Origin: Clusia tigrina
Taxonomy: Eukaryota; Arthropoda; Insecta; Diptera; Clusiidae
Length of the DNA stretch: 64,000 bases
Assembly: GCA_920105625.2 (NCBI GenBank)
Contig: OV050030.1
Location: 318,608,368-318,672,367, forward strand
Reading direction: 5' to 3'
Within the stretch, counting starts at the first letter, position 1; the number at the start of each line of letters is the position of its first letter. The notes below the pieces were generated by a model. The model worked only from the letters and a program-made list of their open reading frames with translations. It did no database searches and was not told the DNA's origin. This document shows positions 33,791 to 45,300 of the stretch, one piece after another. A program made the translations under genes and the position numbers.

Positions 33791-33998
33791 TGCACTTTGA
33801 CATTTTTTTTAAAGTTATTTAGATTTGCAAGCAGAGTATAAAGAAACCAGACCGCACCGTAAGATAGACACTTCAAACAGCCCACTATAGACATATTTTT
33901 AAAACTAATATTTTTGGCCGAAATTTTATATTAGTAAGTATGTTGAAGCTACAAAGCCATACATAAGAAATATAATCGATGAGATAAAAGACACGCTT
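33791..33998. other. Short AT-rich segment between Jockey-A and the inner arm
   Basis: No ORF recognised. GCTT at 33995-33998 is the inner breakpoint of the 19.6-kb left-only block; its twin is at 14360-14363. Confidence 0.5.
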
Positions 33999-34952
33999 CC
34001 CTCCCATATAATGAATGATAATATATGAATAAATGATAATATATGAATAAATACTATGTCCGTACTAGCATGCATGCAAAATATGGGGGAATTATTTTTA
34101 CTACCATGCCCACAATTTTCCAATATTAATTTTTAGGGCCCTATTTTAGACTCAGCTACGAAGCTTCATTCGTAGGGTCAGAGTTCCAGTATACAACACA
34201 AAAATGGGCGGTACATTTTGAGAGCTACGCCCTCTATTGATACATATTTAAAACTTAGGACACACGCCAAATGTACGGATCAATCAGTATACTGCCGCAG
34301 CAAAGCCATTCACAAGAAATGTGGACGAGCAGATAAAGGCCATTATAGTCAACTCATGGTACCCTATCGAAAATCACGCTAGATATCTTCTTAATGATGA
34401 TTTATGAATAACTTTCCCATTGTTAATTCGCACGCACAGGGAAAGGCAAAGGATATTTCGCAGTCGATCTAACCCGACTTTATTACTCGTATTAATAGTT
34501 TTTCTTGATAGCCTGTATTTTGAAGTGCCTTTAGTGAGGATAGGGATTTCCCACCAGATTGAGAACCTCCCTTTTTTGGATTTTATGGGTTCAATGGCTG
34601 GCAGAAGGGCAATTATTTATGCTAAATAAGCCGTATATAGTTTGGGCAAATGGATATTGCTAAAAGTGATTTTTCTGTAGTAACACTGAAACCAGTGTTG
34701 TTCATCTGTATAATGAAAATATTAATCTGTATACAGAAAACATTAATTACCTCGTTTTGTTTTCAATTGGAGAAAATCTAGTTTGAAAGCGCTTATTATC
34801 GGTTATGTTTTTGAAATGTTCAACTCCAATGTTATGAATTTCAATGAAGATTTTGGCTAAACTTTGATGAATTCTGGGGTAATCGTTTTTTTCTGGTATA
34901 CTTACTGGGAATTCCTCGAGAGCTCAATGCATTCGCTACTCTCATCAAACAT
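33999..34952. other. Inner arm segment outside mariner (left)
   Basis: Mirrors 37769-38742. It contains a 69-residue frame (34420-34629) identical to its mirror copy but without recognisable domain. I see no clear gene. A 17-bp duplication of ATGATAATATATGAATA lies at about 34014-34047 in this arm only. Confidence 0.45.
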
Positions 34953-36222
34953 CCGAGGAGTGTATAAGAATCGGGCGAAGCTAGAGGAAAGTGTCAATAA
35001 CTTTGTTTTTTTCAAAAGCCATTTATTTCTCAACATAGTCTCCTTTTACTTCGACACACTTAGTAAGACGATATTCCAACTTTATACCATCTGAATTTTA
35101 CGATTTCGGGAACCCCTCAAAATACGCGTTAGTTTCGGTAATCACTTCTTCGTTTGAGATGAATCTTTTTCCTGCGAGCCATTTTTTCAAGTTTGGAAAC
35201 AGGAAAAAGTCACTAGGAGCTAAATCTGGACTATAAGATGGATGATTAACCAATTCGAAGTGTATTTCACGTAATTTTAGCATCGTATCTAATGCTGTGT
35301 GAACCGGTACGTTGTCTTGAAGAAGGAGCATTTTTTTCTTCTTTAAATGTGGTCATTTTTCCTTGATTGCATCGATCAATTGATCCCATAATTCACGATA
35401 ATACTTTCCTGTGATTGTGGATCCTTTTTCAAGATAATCAATGAGCAATATTCCGTGTGCATCCCAAAATACAGTGGCCATAACCTTGCCAGCCGATTTC
35501 ACTGCCTTCGCCTTCTTTGGAGCACTTCCACCAGCTTCCACCCATTGTTTCGATTGATTTTTGGATTCAGGTGTGTAGTGGTGGACCCACGTTTCATCAA
35601 CAGTTATTAATCGACGCCAAAAATCAACAGGCTTAGGCTTTATCATGTCCAAACACCGCTGTGATGTGGTCTGTCGAACTCGTTTTGGTTCGACACTAAG
35701 CAAACGCGGCTCCCATCTTGCCGATAGCTTTTTCATATGCAAATGTTCATGCAAAATGTTGAACACACGTTCATATGATATGTTTACCATTTCAACAATC
35801 TCACGCAACTTGACTCGGCGATCATTCATAACGATCTCGAGGATTTTCTTGATATTTTCTGCAGTAACCACCTCTTTTGGCCTTCCTGTTGATGGTATTG
35901 TTGCAGTGTTTGTTCGGCCGCATTTATATTCAGCAATTCAATATTTTACCATGTAATCTGACGGAGCAGACTCACCGTAATGTTTATCGAGCTTTTCTTT
36001 TGTCTCTTTCGCCGTTTTCCCTTTCAACTAATAGTGTTTAATCACTGCACGAAATTCGCTTTTTTCCATTTTTCAAGAAACCCAAAAGTTGCTTACTTCA
36101 AACGACTACAACAAATAAACTAATCGATGAATTTGGGTGAAATTTTAACAGCTGACGTTTGAGTTTTTGTGTTTGTGCTGCCATCTAGCGCTAGGTAGCT
36201 TCAATAACAATCCGCCCTCGTA
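34953..36222 (-). mobile_element. mariner element, left copy (irritans-like)
   Basis: The 5' terminal repeat reads TACGAGGGCGGATTGTTATT inward from 36222, with flanking TA at 36223-36224. A degenerate 3' terminal match (CCGAGGAGTGTAT) lies near 34953. The length of about 1.27 kb is normal for mariner. Its outer 5' end is the left edge of the palindrome axis. Confidence 0.75.
35023..36069 (-). pseudogene. mariner transposase, left copy (several stops)
   Basis: 1,047 bp from ATG (36067-36069) to TAA (35023-35025), the same length as the right copy. The DDE/D signature is visible: TVDETWVHHYTPES, LLLQDNVPVHTA and SPDLAPSDFFLF, with 34 residues between the last two Asp (DD34D). In-frame stops occur in the N-terminal 45 codons (two) and near 35350 (CGA to TGA). 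The stops differ from the right copy, so they arose after duplication. Confidence 0.85.
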
Positions 36223-36224
36223 TA

Positions 36225-36473
36225 TGGCGGCAGAGAAGGGCGAATAATTCCCCATCTCGCAGCAAGTTTTTAATTTCCTCGTTTAAAAACTCTGAAGCGG
36301 CGATTGGGTTACAATACAGAAAATTACTAATATCTAAAAGTAACTAATTTTGAAGAACTGTTTGAAAATATTGATAATATTGTACACTTTGAAAATAAGC
36401 AATGAATTTATTAAGAATTAACAATAATTAAGTTAGTAAAATTTGCGATATAATGTATATATTAGTATTCAGT
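36225..36473. other. Palindrome axis: 249-bp unique spacer
   Basis: AT-rich, with no ORF and no mirror symmetry. The arms begin on both sides exactly at TATACGAGGG, the mariner 5' terminus plus its TA. The base just outside differs (A against T). Confidence 0.8.
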
Positions 36474-36475
36474 TA

Positions 36476-37768
36476 TACGAGGGTGGATTGATATTGAAGC
36501 TACCTACCGCTAGATGGCAGAACAAACACAAAAACATTTTTAGAAATTGCGATCTGTCAAACGTCAGCTGTTAAAATTTCATCCAAATTCATCGATTAGT
36601 TTTTTTGTTGTAGTCGTTTGAAGTAAGGAACTTTTGTGTTTCTTGAAAAATGGAAAAAAGCGCATTTCGTGTTTTGATTAAACACCATTATTTGAAAGGG
36701 AAAACGGCGAAAGAGACAAAAGAAAAGCTCGATAAACATTACGGTGAGTCTGCTCCGTCAGATCACATGGTAAAATATTGGATTGCTGAATTTAAACACG
36801 ACCGAACAAGCACTGCAACAATACAATCAACAGGAATGCCAAAAGAGGTTGTTACTGAAGAAAATATCAAGAAAATCCTCGATATCGTTATGAATGATCG
36901 CCGAGTCAAGTTGCGTGAGATTGTTGAAATGGTAAACATATCATATGAACGTGTGTTCAACATTTTGCATGAACATTTGCATATGAAAAAGCTATCGGCA
37001 AGATGGGAGCCGCGTTTGCTTAGTGTCGAACCAAAACGAGTTCGACAGACCACATCCAAGCGGTGTTTGGACATGATAAAGCCTAAGCCTGTTGATTTTT
37101 GGCGTCGATTAATAACTGTTGATGAAACGTGGGTCCACCACTACACACCTGAATCCAAAAATCAATCGAAACAATGGGTGGAAGCTGGTGGAAGTGCTCC
37201 AAAGAAGGCGAAGGCAGTGAAATCGGCTGGCAAGGTTATGGCCACTGTATTTTGGGATGCACACGGAATATTGCTCATTGATTATCTTGAAAAAGGATCC
37301 ACAATCACAGGAAAGTATTATCGTGAATTATGGGATCAATTGATCGATGCAATCAAGGAAAAACGACCACATTTAAAGATGAAAAAAGTGCTCCTTCTTC
37401 AAGACAACGTACCGGTTCACACAGCATTAGATACGATGCTAAAATTACGTGAAATACACTTCGAATTGGTTAATCATCCACCTTATAGTCCAGATTTAGC
37501 TCCTAGTGACTTTTTCCTGTTTCCAAACTAGAAAAAATGGCTCGCAGGAAAAAGATTCATCTCAAACGAAGAAGTGATTACCGAAACTAACGCGTATTTT
37601 GAGGGGTTCCCGAAATCGTAAAATTCAGATGGTATAAAGTTGGAATATCGTCTTACTAAGTGTGTCGAAGTAAAAGGAGACTATGTTGAGAAATAAATGG
37701 CTTTTGAAAACAAAAAAGTTATTGACACTTTCCTCTAGCTTCGCCCGATTCTTATACACTCCTCGGAT
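36476..37768 (+). mobile_element. mariner element, right copy (irritans-like)
   Basis: 5' terminal repeat TACGAGGGTGGATTGATATT at 36476, preceded by TA. The degenerate 3' match ends CCTCGGA near 37768. The length is about 1.29 kb. Confidence 0.75.
36650..37696 (+). pseudogene. mariner transposase, right copy (one stop)
   Basis: 349 codons including the stop, usual for mariner. It starts MEKSAFRVLIKHHYLKGKTA (the HTH region), has a second HTH-like region near residues 75-125, then VDETWVHHYTPE, LLLQDNVPVHT and APSDFFLF (DD34D, all Asp retained). One TAG at 37529-37531 interrupts FPN-KKWLAGK; the left copy has Leu there. The rest stays in phase to LEYRLTKCVEVKGDYVEK. Confidence 0.9.
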
Positions 37769-38742
37769 GTTTGATGAGAGTAGCGAATGCACTGAGCTCT
37801 CGAGGAATTCCCAGTAAGTATACCAGAAAAAAACGATTACCCCAGAATTCATCAAAGTTTAGCCAAAATCTTCATTGAAATTCATAACATTGGAGTTGAA
37901 CATTTCAAAAACATAACCGATAATAAGCGCTTTCAAACTAGATTTTCTCCAATTGAAAACAAAACGAGGTAATTAATGTTTTCTGTATACAGATTAATAT
38001 TTTCATTATACAGATGAACAACACTGGTTTCAGTGTTACTACAGAAAAATCACTTTTAGCAATCCATTTGCCCAAACTATATACGGCTTATTTAGCATAA
38101 ATAATTGCCCTTCTGCCAGCCATTGAACCCATAAAATCCAAAAAAGGGAGGTTCTCAATCTGGTGGGAAATCCCTATCCTCACTAAAGGCACTTCAAAAT
38201 ACAGGCTATCAAGAAAAACTATTAATACGAGTAATAAAGTCGGGTTAGATCGACTGCGAAATATCCTTTGCCTTTCCCTGTGCGTGCGAATTAACAATGG
38301 GAAAGTTATTCATAAATCATCATTAAGAAGATATCTAGCGTGATTTTCGATAGGGTACCATGAGTTGACTATAATGGCCTTTATCTGCTCGTCCACATTT
38401 CTTGTGAATGGATTTGCTGCGGCAGTATACTGATTGATCCGTACATTTGGCGTGTGTCCTAAGTTTTAAATATGTACCAATAGAGGGCGTAGCTCTCAAA
38501 ATGTACCGCCCATTTTTGTGTTGTATACTGGAACTCTGAACCTACGAATGAAGCTTCGTAGCTGAGTCTAAAATAGGGCCCTAAAAATGAATATTGGAAA
38601 ATTGTGGGCATGGTAGTAAAAATAATTCCCCCATATTTTGCATGCATGCTAGTACGGACATAGTATTTATTCATATATTATCATTAGTAGCATAGATAGG
38701 GTAATTTTAAGTGGGGTTCCCAAAGTTCATTATATGGGAGGG
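37769..38742. other. Inner arm segment outside mariner (right)
   Basis: Mirror of 33999-34952, with about 42 bp extra near 38690-38730. No recognised gene. Ends at AAGCTT (38743-38748), where Jockey-C sequence starts. Confidence 0.45.
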
Positions 38743-38898
38743 AAGCTTCCAAAATAGTATGCAACTGATTTTTGGTGCTTCTGCTTCAATATGTTTTTAG
38801 TTTACGGGTGCAACACTCGAGTTCACTCTTCAATTTTGGTGACCGATGATTCTGTCAATCTCTTCTACCACGTCGCTTTTCTTTAACCAGTTTTTTTT
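38743..38898 (-). mobile_element. Jockey-C fragment (right arm)
   Basis: Reverse complement of 14211-14363 with a few changes. It is cut at AAGCTT, and the remaining 1.66 kb of Jockey-C is missing from this arm. Confidence 0.75.
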
Positions 38899-39493
38899 AT
38901 ATGGCGAATTAAACTGAACGAAACTAAATCGGTCCATATAGACTTCACATACAATAGAGCCAGATATATTCCATTTTATATAAACGGCGTACAAATCCCG
39001 TGCCATAACATCGCTAAATACTTACGTATAATCTTGGATACTCAGCTTAGTTGGAACGTCACTTCAAAAAGAAAAAAGAACCTGAATTAAAATTCACAAA
39101 TATTTATTGGCTCATGGACAAATGATAACCGTTGTCCACATATAACAAAAGTGTCTTATACAAACAAGTGCTTAAACCAGTATGGACCTATGGAGTTCAA
39201 CTATGGTGTTGCTCAAGTTCCTGCAATATAGCGCAGATCCAAAAATTCCAAAATAAAGTACTAAGCTGTGCCGTAAATGCGCCTTGGTATAGCCGAAGCA
39301 GAAGTCTCGATCGCGATCTTGGCATCGAGTCAGTTGCCGCTACAAAACAAAAATATGTAAAGTCCCAAATGTAAAGTACTAAGCTGTGCTGTAAATGCGC
39401 CTTGGTATAGCCGAAGCAGAAGTCTCGATCGCGATCTTGGCATCGAGTCAGTTGCCGCTACAAAACAAAAATATGTAAAGTCCCAAATGTAAA
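38899..39493 (+). mobile_element. Jockey-B RT C-terminal fragment (right arm)
   Basis: Mirror of 13741-14210. The 80-residue frame 39132-39374 has LYKQVLKPVWTYGVQLW and SRSRSLDRDLGIESVAATKQ. The last 118 bp are duplicated in tandem. Confidence 0.75.
39258..39493 (+). repeat. 118-bp tandem duplication, right arm only
   Basis: GTACTAAGCTGTGC starts at 39258 and again at 39376. The units are nearly identical. The left arm has one copy. Confidence 0.85.
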
Positions 39494-39619
39494 AACTATC
39501 TAACTATGTGAACAGCGAAACTGTTTGGGGTACAATTACTTTAAACCATAGCTGAATGGTAGGGAATTCAATCACATGAGAGATAGCCAACCTTTAGTGT
39601 GAATGCATGCAAAAAAACT

Positions 39620-40453
39620 GAGAAGGATATAATTTCAAAGCTACAAAGTTGGCTTTTGAAATTGGGGGAATATAATTTCAGAATTAGCTACGTCAAAGGC
39701 TAAGAAAATAACGGGGCAGACTTTCTTGGCAAGGTTGATGCAATACCGGGCACAATTAATACGATGACAGAAAGTATATCGCACAAAAAAGAAAAAGCGG
39801 TTGCCAACTCATATAAGCCATTTCATGAAGAAGTAAGCAGCTATCTCTCAATCATCATGGATAATTCTCATTGGTGTGAAACTGTAATACAAAGCAAAAT
39901 TTTGAATAGGATCTGAAGATAAAAATCTACGTAATAGAAAAATTTTTATTTTACGGTAAATTTACATACACAAACACAATCGAAAATGGTGACACAATTA
40001 CTTAAACACAACCTTATTTTGATGATCTTAATATGGTACAATTTTTAATAACAATATTAATCAACGCTGTGTTAGAAAACCCCAATAATTACAAAACAAC
40101 TCAACAAAATGAAAATTTCAATGCGAGCATAGCAGCTCCCATACATTCTTACCTAGAAGAACAGAATAGCAAATTTTCAAAATAAGAAACAGCAGTTAGC
40201 AAGTTCCAAACCCAAATTATTTTAACAAGCAGTAAAATTTATGATACATAGCATTGAGATGGGAAGTTTAAAAATTATATAAGCTCCGTTGACATTGTTA
40301 TGTGACAAAATATTTAAACGTATTTTTAAAGTGGGATTTCCGATTCTGAATACAACTTATTACAAGAAAAGCTGTTTGAAACTTTTCATTCCACAATCTC
40401 TTTTTATTAGTGCTCTTATCATTCCAAAGATATGTCAAATGAGGAAGACACTT
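39620..40453 (+). pseudogene. pol: Errantivirus-like pol relic, part 1 (right arm)
   Basis: Mirror of about 12840-13690. It shows the RNase H end, the linker and the start of the integrase in broken frames. It is split from part 2 by the Loa-like insertion, with AGGAAGACACTT on both sides. Confidence 0.55.
40442..40453. repeat. 12-bp target duplication of the intact Loa-like element, left
   Basis: AGGAAGACACTT, identical to 46055-46066. The left arm has one related site (reverse complement at about 12843). Confidence 0.9.
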
Positions 40454-40938
40454 GGAGTGTAATGTAGATCGCCTCCTCGTGGTGCACTCTGGATAGCGCT
40501 AAATGGTCTATACCCCCCCCCCCCGGCATCCGGTGCAACCTCCCTGTGGAGAGCATCTGATGTCAGACGGCACGACCCTATTCGTCCACGGACTACCCCC
40601 CAACAATCTTTTTTTTATTTGATTGCTCTTGGGCTGGCGGGTGTGGCTTCTGGACCAATTACCACTGGGGTGAAACCCAGTGCGAACGGCTCCAGTTTAA
40701 GGTCACATCCGTCTCCGTCCCGTTAAAACCTTGGCAGGCCTCAAAGTACGTTCGATGTACGTCGTCATTTGGTTGACGATGTAGGTTTGGTTGAGACTAG
40801 CTCCCAATTAGCACTGGTCTGGCTCTGAGCACTCGCGCCCATAAGGACTTGTGCCAACCCTCGCATGGCCTCCCTGCATTTGCATAGATAACCATGGGAC
40901 CAATAAGGTGACTACATATTCGTACTGAGATAGCGGCT
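40454..40938 (+). promoter_or_regulatory. 5' UTR and presumed internal promoter of the Loa-like element
   Basis: Starts TTGGAGTGTAATG. It has a C13-14 run near 40511 and no long ORF. Non-LTR elements carry internal promoters here; no specific box is proven. Confidence 0.5.
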
Positions 40939-42372
40939 TTGAGTGGGGACCCTTTTTGCATGGACACCTTTTCAAAATCAAAATCCAACAAAAAACCAGC
41001 GGCCAACCCACAAGGGGAGCCAAAACCAACAGCGAGCATAGTTAGGCAAAAGACAGCCTTAAGCGCAGCAACAACCTCGTCTTGGACATTTGTCGCAAGA
41101 CCAAGGATGTCGTCGGGTGTTACGGCCAAAAGGCCAGCCCCGCTCCCAGCCACAAGCGCATCCTCACAGGGTCACAAATACCCCGCTCCGGACCACCCCA
41201 GCACCAGGGCTGCTAGGCCGGGTGTTAGGGTCGCCCCTCCGTCCGCTCCTCGGACTGCAGGGAGAGCTTCGGCAAATAAGCCGACCTCCTCCAGCACGGG
41301 CCCCAGCACCAATCTCCCTTCAGGTGCTCGCACGTATGTGAATGCGTCTACACGGGCGTACAGAACCCGGAGGTCCGCCTTCAGGATTCTGCAAAGGTTG
41401 GAGTCTGCCGACCCCGCTTCAATGTCTGATAAAGACAAGGGAGCGCTGGCATGGGCTCACCAAAATGTTGGTGCTCGTCCGCAGCCACCCCCTGAAGGTG
41501 CTCAGAAACGGCAACGGTCGGCTGAGCACCCCTCCCAATCAGTCGTGCGGCAAACCAAGCGCCCACGACTGGCTTCCAGGCCGAGACTTACCCGGCCATT
41601 TAATGAGGTAGCCAAAGAGGGCCTCATCTGGGCTATCGTGGACACTGGAAACAGTGACGGTACCATTTCCCCAGAGAACTGGAAAATAGTGGAGAAGGCC
41701 CTTTTCAGGATCTACAGGGAGATCCTGAGGGCCAATCCTGGCCCATCACCTGTATGCCGGGACGCGGGATGGTATCAGGGGCACGTGAAGCTCATCGCGT
41801 GCTCAGATGAGCGCTCGGCTGAGCTTTATAAGATGGCCATCTCAATGGTTGGCGAAATCTGGCCGGGGGCCAAGCTCTCAGCTGTTCCCAGAGACCAGAT
41901 CCCGAACCGCCCGCGTTCTAGGGCCTGGGTACCGGCAGAGCACTCCTCGCCGGAAGAAATTCTGGAGTTGCTGAGGCTCAGCAATTACGACCTCCCCACG
42001 GATGACTGGAAGGTTGCTAAAATAAGCGAGCCCAAGGGTAACTCTCGAGAGATAATCATTATTCTTAATGAGGACTCTCTAGCTCCTATTAATGCCAAAA
42101 AGGGAGAGATCAACTATGGTTTTAGTTCGATCTCGCTCAAGGTCTATAGGAGCGACAACCAGGGTGCATACAAGCCCCCCGTTCAGGCCGAACCGGATCT
42201 CACCTTCGATGATGGGGAGAGTTACGCTTCGGCCTCAGAATCGGTAGGCAGTTTCTGCGGACGTCCGATAACCAATATCGACGACGTTGGTGATTCTCCT
42301 CTGTCAGAAGAGGAGGCAGCCAACGTGACGATGATGGCCACCTCCGGGAATGGTGAGGGTATTACAGATTAA
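40939..42372 (+). CDS. Loa-like ORF1 protein (DUF4780-type)
   Basis: 477 codons. The first 200 residues are proline-, alanine- and basic-rich low complexity. The C-terminal half is folded: LIWAIVDTGNSDGTISPENW, GWYQGHVKLIACSDERSAEL, RSRAWVPAEHSSPEEILELL, NSREIIIILNEDSLAPI. I assign it to the DUF4780-type domain found in Loa-clade ORF1 proteins, from memory of the family. No CCHC knuckle is seen. The Met at 40939 gives the longest frame; Met at 40960 is possible. The role is presumably RNA binding. Confidence 0.8.
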   Translation: MSGDPFCMDTFSKSKSNKKPAANPQGEPKPTASIVRQKTALSAATTSSWTFVARPRMSSGVTAKRPAPLPATSASSQGHKYPAPDHPSTRAARPGVRVAPPSAPRTAGRASANKPTSSSTGPSTNLPSGARTYVNASTRAYRTRRSAFRILQRLESADPASMSDKDKGALAWAHQNVGARPQPPPEGAQKRQRSAEHPSQSVVRQTKRPRLASRPRLTRPFNEVAKEGLIWAIVDTGNSDGTISPENWKIVEKALFRIYREILRANPGPSPVCRDAGWYQGHVKLIACSDERSAELYKMAISMVGEIWPGAKLSAVPRDQIPNRPRSRAWVPAEHSSPEEILELLRLSNYDLPTDDWKVAKISEPKGNSREIIIILNEDSLAPINAKKGEINYGFSSISLKVYRSDNQGAYKPPVQAEPDLTFDDGESYASASESVGSFCGRPITNIDDVGDSPLSEEEAANVTMMATSGNGEGITD

Positions 42373-45300
42373 CCTTCACCATTCCATGGCTGCCTCAGCA
42401 GCCCTGATCCTCCACCTGACTCAAAAAGGAGAGGAACTCATACTGGTCCAAGAACCTTGGGTCGTAAATGATCAGGTTCGCGGACTCACTACTAGCGGAT
42501 ACCGCACAGTATTCGTGCAGGATCGAGGTAAACCCAGAGCCTGTATTCTCGTCAAGAACAATATTAACGCTTTTCTTCTTCACAGGTTTAGCGACAAGGA
42601 TAATGTAGCCATGGTTATTTCCACCAACACCATGGCTATATGGATCGTCAGCAGCTACATGGCGCATGACCACAGGCTGACGCCGCCTCCGGATGCTGTA
42701 AGGCTACTGGTAGAGGAGGCTAACAGAAAGCACATCCCGGTAGTCATCGGGGCCGATGCCAATGCCCATCACGAGGTGTGGGGCAGCACGGATACCAACG
42801 AGCGGGGTGAGTCACTCTTTGATTTTATTATTACTAACGACTTAGTAATTACTAACAGGGGGAGAGAGCCAACCTTCATTGCATCAAATAGAAGGGAGGT
42901 TCTCGATCTAACTCTTGGTAATAATCACTCGTCTCACCTTATTTCGAGCTGGCGCGTTCTGCAGGAATGCTCCTTCTCGGACCACTGTTACATCTGTTTC
43001 AGAATTGCGATCTCAGATACGTCAGTTACGGCTGAGCGCAAAAGACACACTAACAGGAAAAGAACTGACTGGACACGATTCCAGACCATTATGGAGTCGG
43101 GCCTGCAGTCGACTCCTCCCACGATCAACAATCACCTCGATATAGATCGAGCGGTTGAAACCATTACAGCACTATTTAACTCTGCTGCCAAATCAGCCTG
43201 CAACTTCCCGAAACCAAGAGGAAAAACAAAACCCCCTTGGTGGAATTCGGAAATTGCCGAGCTACGAAAAGTATGTCGCAAGCTCTTCAACAGAGCCAAA
43301 GCCACTAATGACTGGCTCCCTTTCAAAGACAAACAAAGGGAACTCAAGTATATGGTTAGGAGATCCAAACGAGCGTCTTGGCGTGACTTCTGTGGCAACA
43401 TAGAAAGCTCGTCCGAGACAAGTAGACTCCGGAGGATTCTCAATACCACCCCTCGGGCTCTGGAATGCATTCAGAGATCGGACGGCACCTGGACCGACTC
43501 TGAAACCGACACTTTGGACGCCCTAATAGAAACACACTTCCCGGGGAATGAAATCTTTGTGGATTGCAGGTCTTTTAACACCAACCACTCTTTAAGTCAC
43601 TCAACCCAATTTCAATTGACCAACACGCATATACAGTGGGCCATCAACAGCTTTAAGCCTTTTAAATCTCCCGGGCCTGATGGTATCATTCCCGCGGACA
43701 TTCAGCACACTGCAAGTGCGGTTGCGCCCTGGCTACTGCATATTTACAATGCATGCCTAAGATGGTCGTACATTCCCATAAGCTGGAGAGAAGCTCGAGT
43801 AGTTTTCATCCCTAAAGCGGGAAAGTCGACCCACACCAAGCCTAAGGACTTTAGGCCAATTAGCCTGTCCTCCTTTCTTTTGAAAACACTGGAAAGAGTC
43901 CTTGATATACATATCAGGAGCTCTATCAATTCCACGTGCCTTTCCAAATCACAACATGCCTACACTAAAGGCAAGTCTGTAGAAACAGCGCTTCACGTGC
44001 TCATTGAGCAAGTAGAGAAATCTCTTGCCAACAAAGAATATACCCTTGCAGTATTTCTCGATATAGAAGGGGCATTCAACAATATTTGTCCCTCCGCCAT
44101 CACGAAATCCTTGGTAAACTTGAACCTGGACCCCAGCTTGGTTAGGTTCATCGAACAGCTACTGAAAACACGCGTCATTAGCTCCTCAATAGGAAACGTA
44201 CATGCTAAAAGGACTGTCAAGAGAGGTACTCCACAAGGCGGTGTGCTCTCACCCCTCATATGGAACTTGACGGTGAACACACTACTTAGGAGATTAGATC
44301 AGACCGGCTGCAACACTATAGCTTATGCGGACGACATTGCTATCTCTGTTTCCGGTAAATATCTGTCAACACTATCGGAAAAGCTAAACTACACTCTTAG
44401 CATTCTGTCCCAATGGTGTCTCGAAGTTGGCCTAGATGTCAACCCTTCCAAAACTGAGGTCATGCTCTTCACCAGGAAGCACAAAATACCAAGTTTTGAC
44501 CTACCCAAACTTAATGGGAACACGCTTAGCCTAAGCAATAGCGTCAAGTATCTAGGTTTGATCCTGGACCCTAAGCTCTATTGGAAAGCAAATTTGGCGG
44601 AGAGGGTACGTAAAGCCACGTGTGCTCTGTACTGCTGCAAGAGGGCCGTGGGTACAACATGGGGCGTCCAACCTCGAACCATGTCCTGGCTCTATGCGGC
44701 GGTGGTTGAGCCGTACTTTCTCTACGGCGCTGTCTTCTGGTGGCCCGCAACCGACAAGGCGGCGAACCTAAAACCTCTTGACAAGGTTAGAAGAACAGCA
44801 GCGGTTATGATAACAGGGGCTCTGCGTACCACCTCCACCAAAGCTCTATTTGCATTCCTACATTGGTTGCCCACTAGGCTTCTGGTTAGGCAACAAGCAA
44901 AATGCTCGGCAACCAGACTCAATTCTATATCGCGTTGGACTAGACTGAATCTGGGCCACGCCAATATTCTGATGCAAGACACGCCCGTACAGGCGGACGT
45001 TGACTATACGTGCTCTACACTTAATCTAAACCACGGGTTCGACACTTACATTCCTAGTAGAGAGGAATGGTCTAACAATTTAGTGGTCACTGGCAGTTCC
45101 ATTGACATATATACGGATGGCTCCAAACTGGAGAATAAGGTCGGTTGCGGAATCTTCTCCAGAAAACTTGGCATCAAGCTCTCCTATCGTCTCCCTGACC
45201 ATTGCAGCGTCTTTCAGGCGGAAGTAATGGCAATATTCCAAGCGTCCAAGTGGCTTATTCGAAATGAAGTATGCGATGTGTTGATACGCATATTCACGGA

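Larger units (their letters stand above)
1125..36224 (+). repeat. Left arm of the giant imperfect palindrome
   Basis: Segments along this arm recur in reverse order and orientation in 36474-58638. Landmark pairs are 1849-2208 with 56782-57105, 4065-4436 with 54642-55013, 5709-6170 with 52908-53369, 11489-11871 with 47037-47419, 12434-12814 with 46099-46479, 34420-34629 with 38088-38297, and the two mariner ORFs. Matching stops at 1125 (AATGCA) outside and at 36224, one end of a mariner, inside. The block 14364-33998 has no counterpart in the right arm. Confidence 0.9.

Noticed and set aside
14364..33998. The left-only block as a single large transposon with a GCTT target duplication
   Set aside because: Jockey-C sequence is continuous across 14363, and the block has no shared terminal structure, so deletion in the right arm is simpler.
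34420..34629. 69-residue frame identical in both arms as a conserved gene
   Set aside because: Identity is explained by the palindrome; the sequence has no domain or codon pattern of a gene.
33999..38742. The inner palindrome as an independent foldback transposon
   Set aside because: The symmetry continues outward into Jockey-C, Jockey-B and beyond, so it is part of the larger palindrome.
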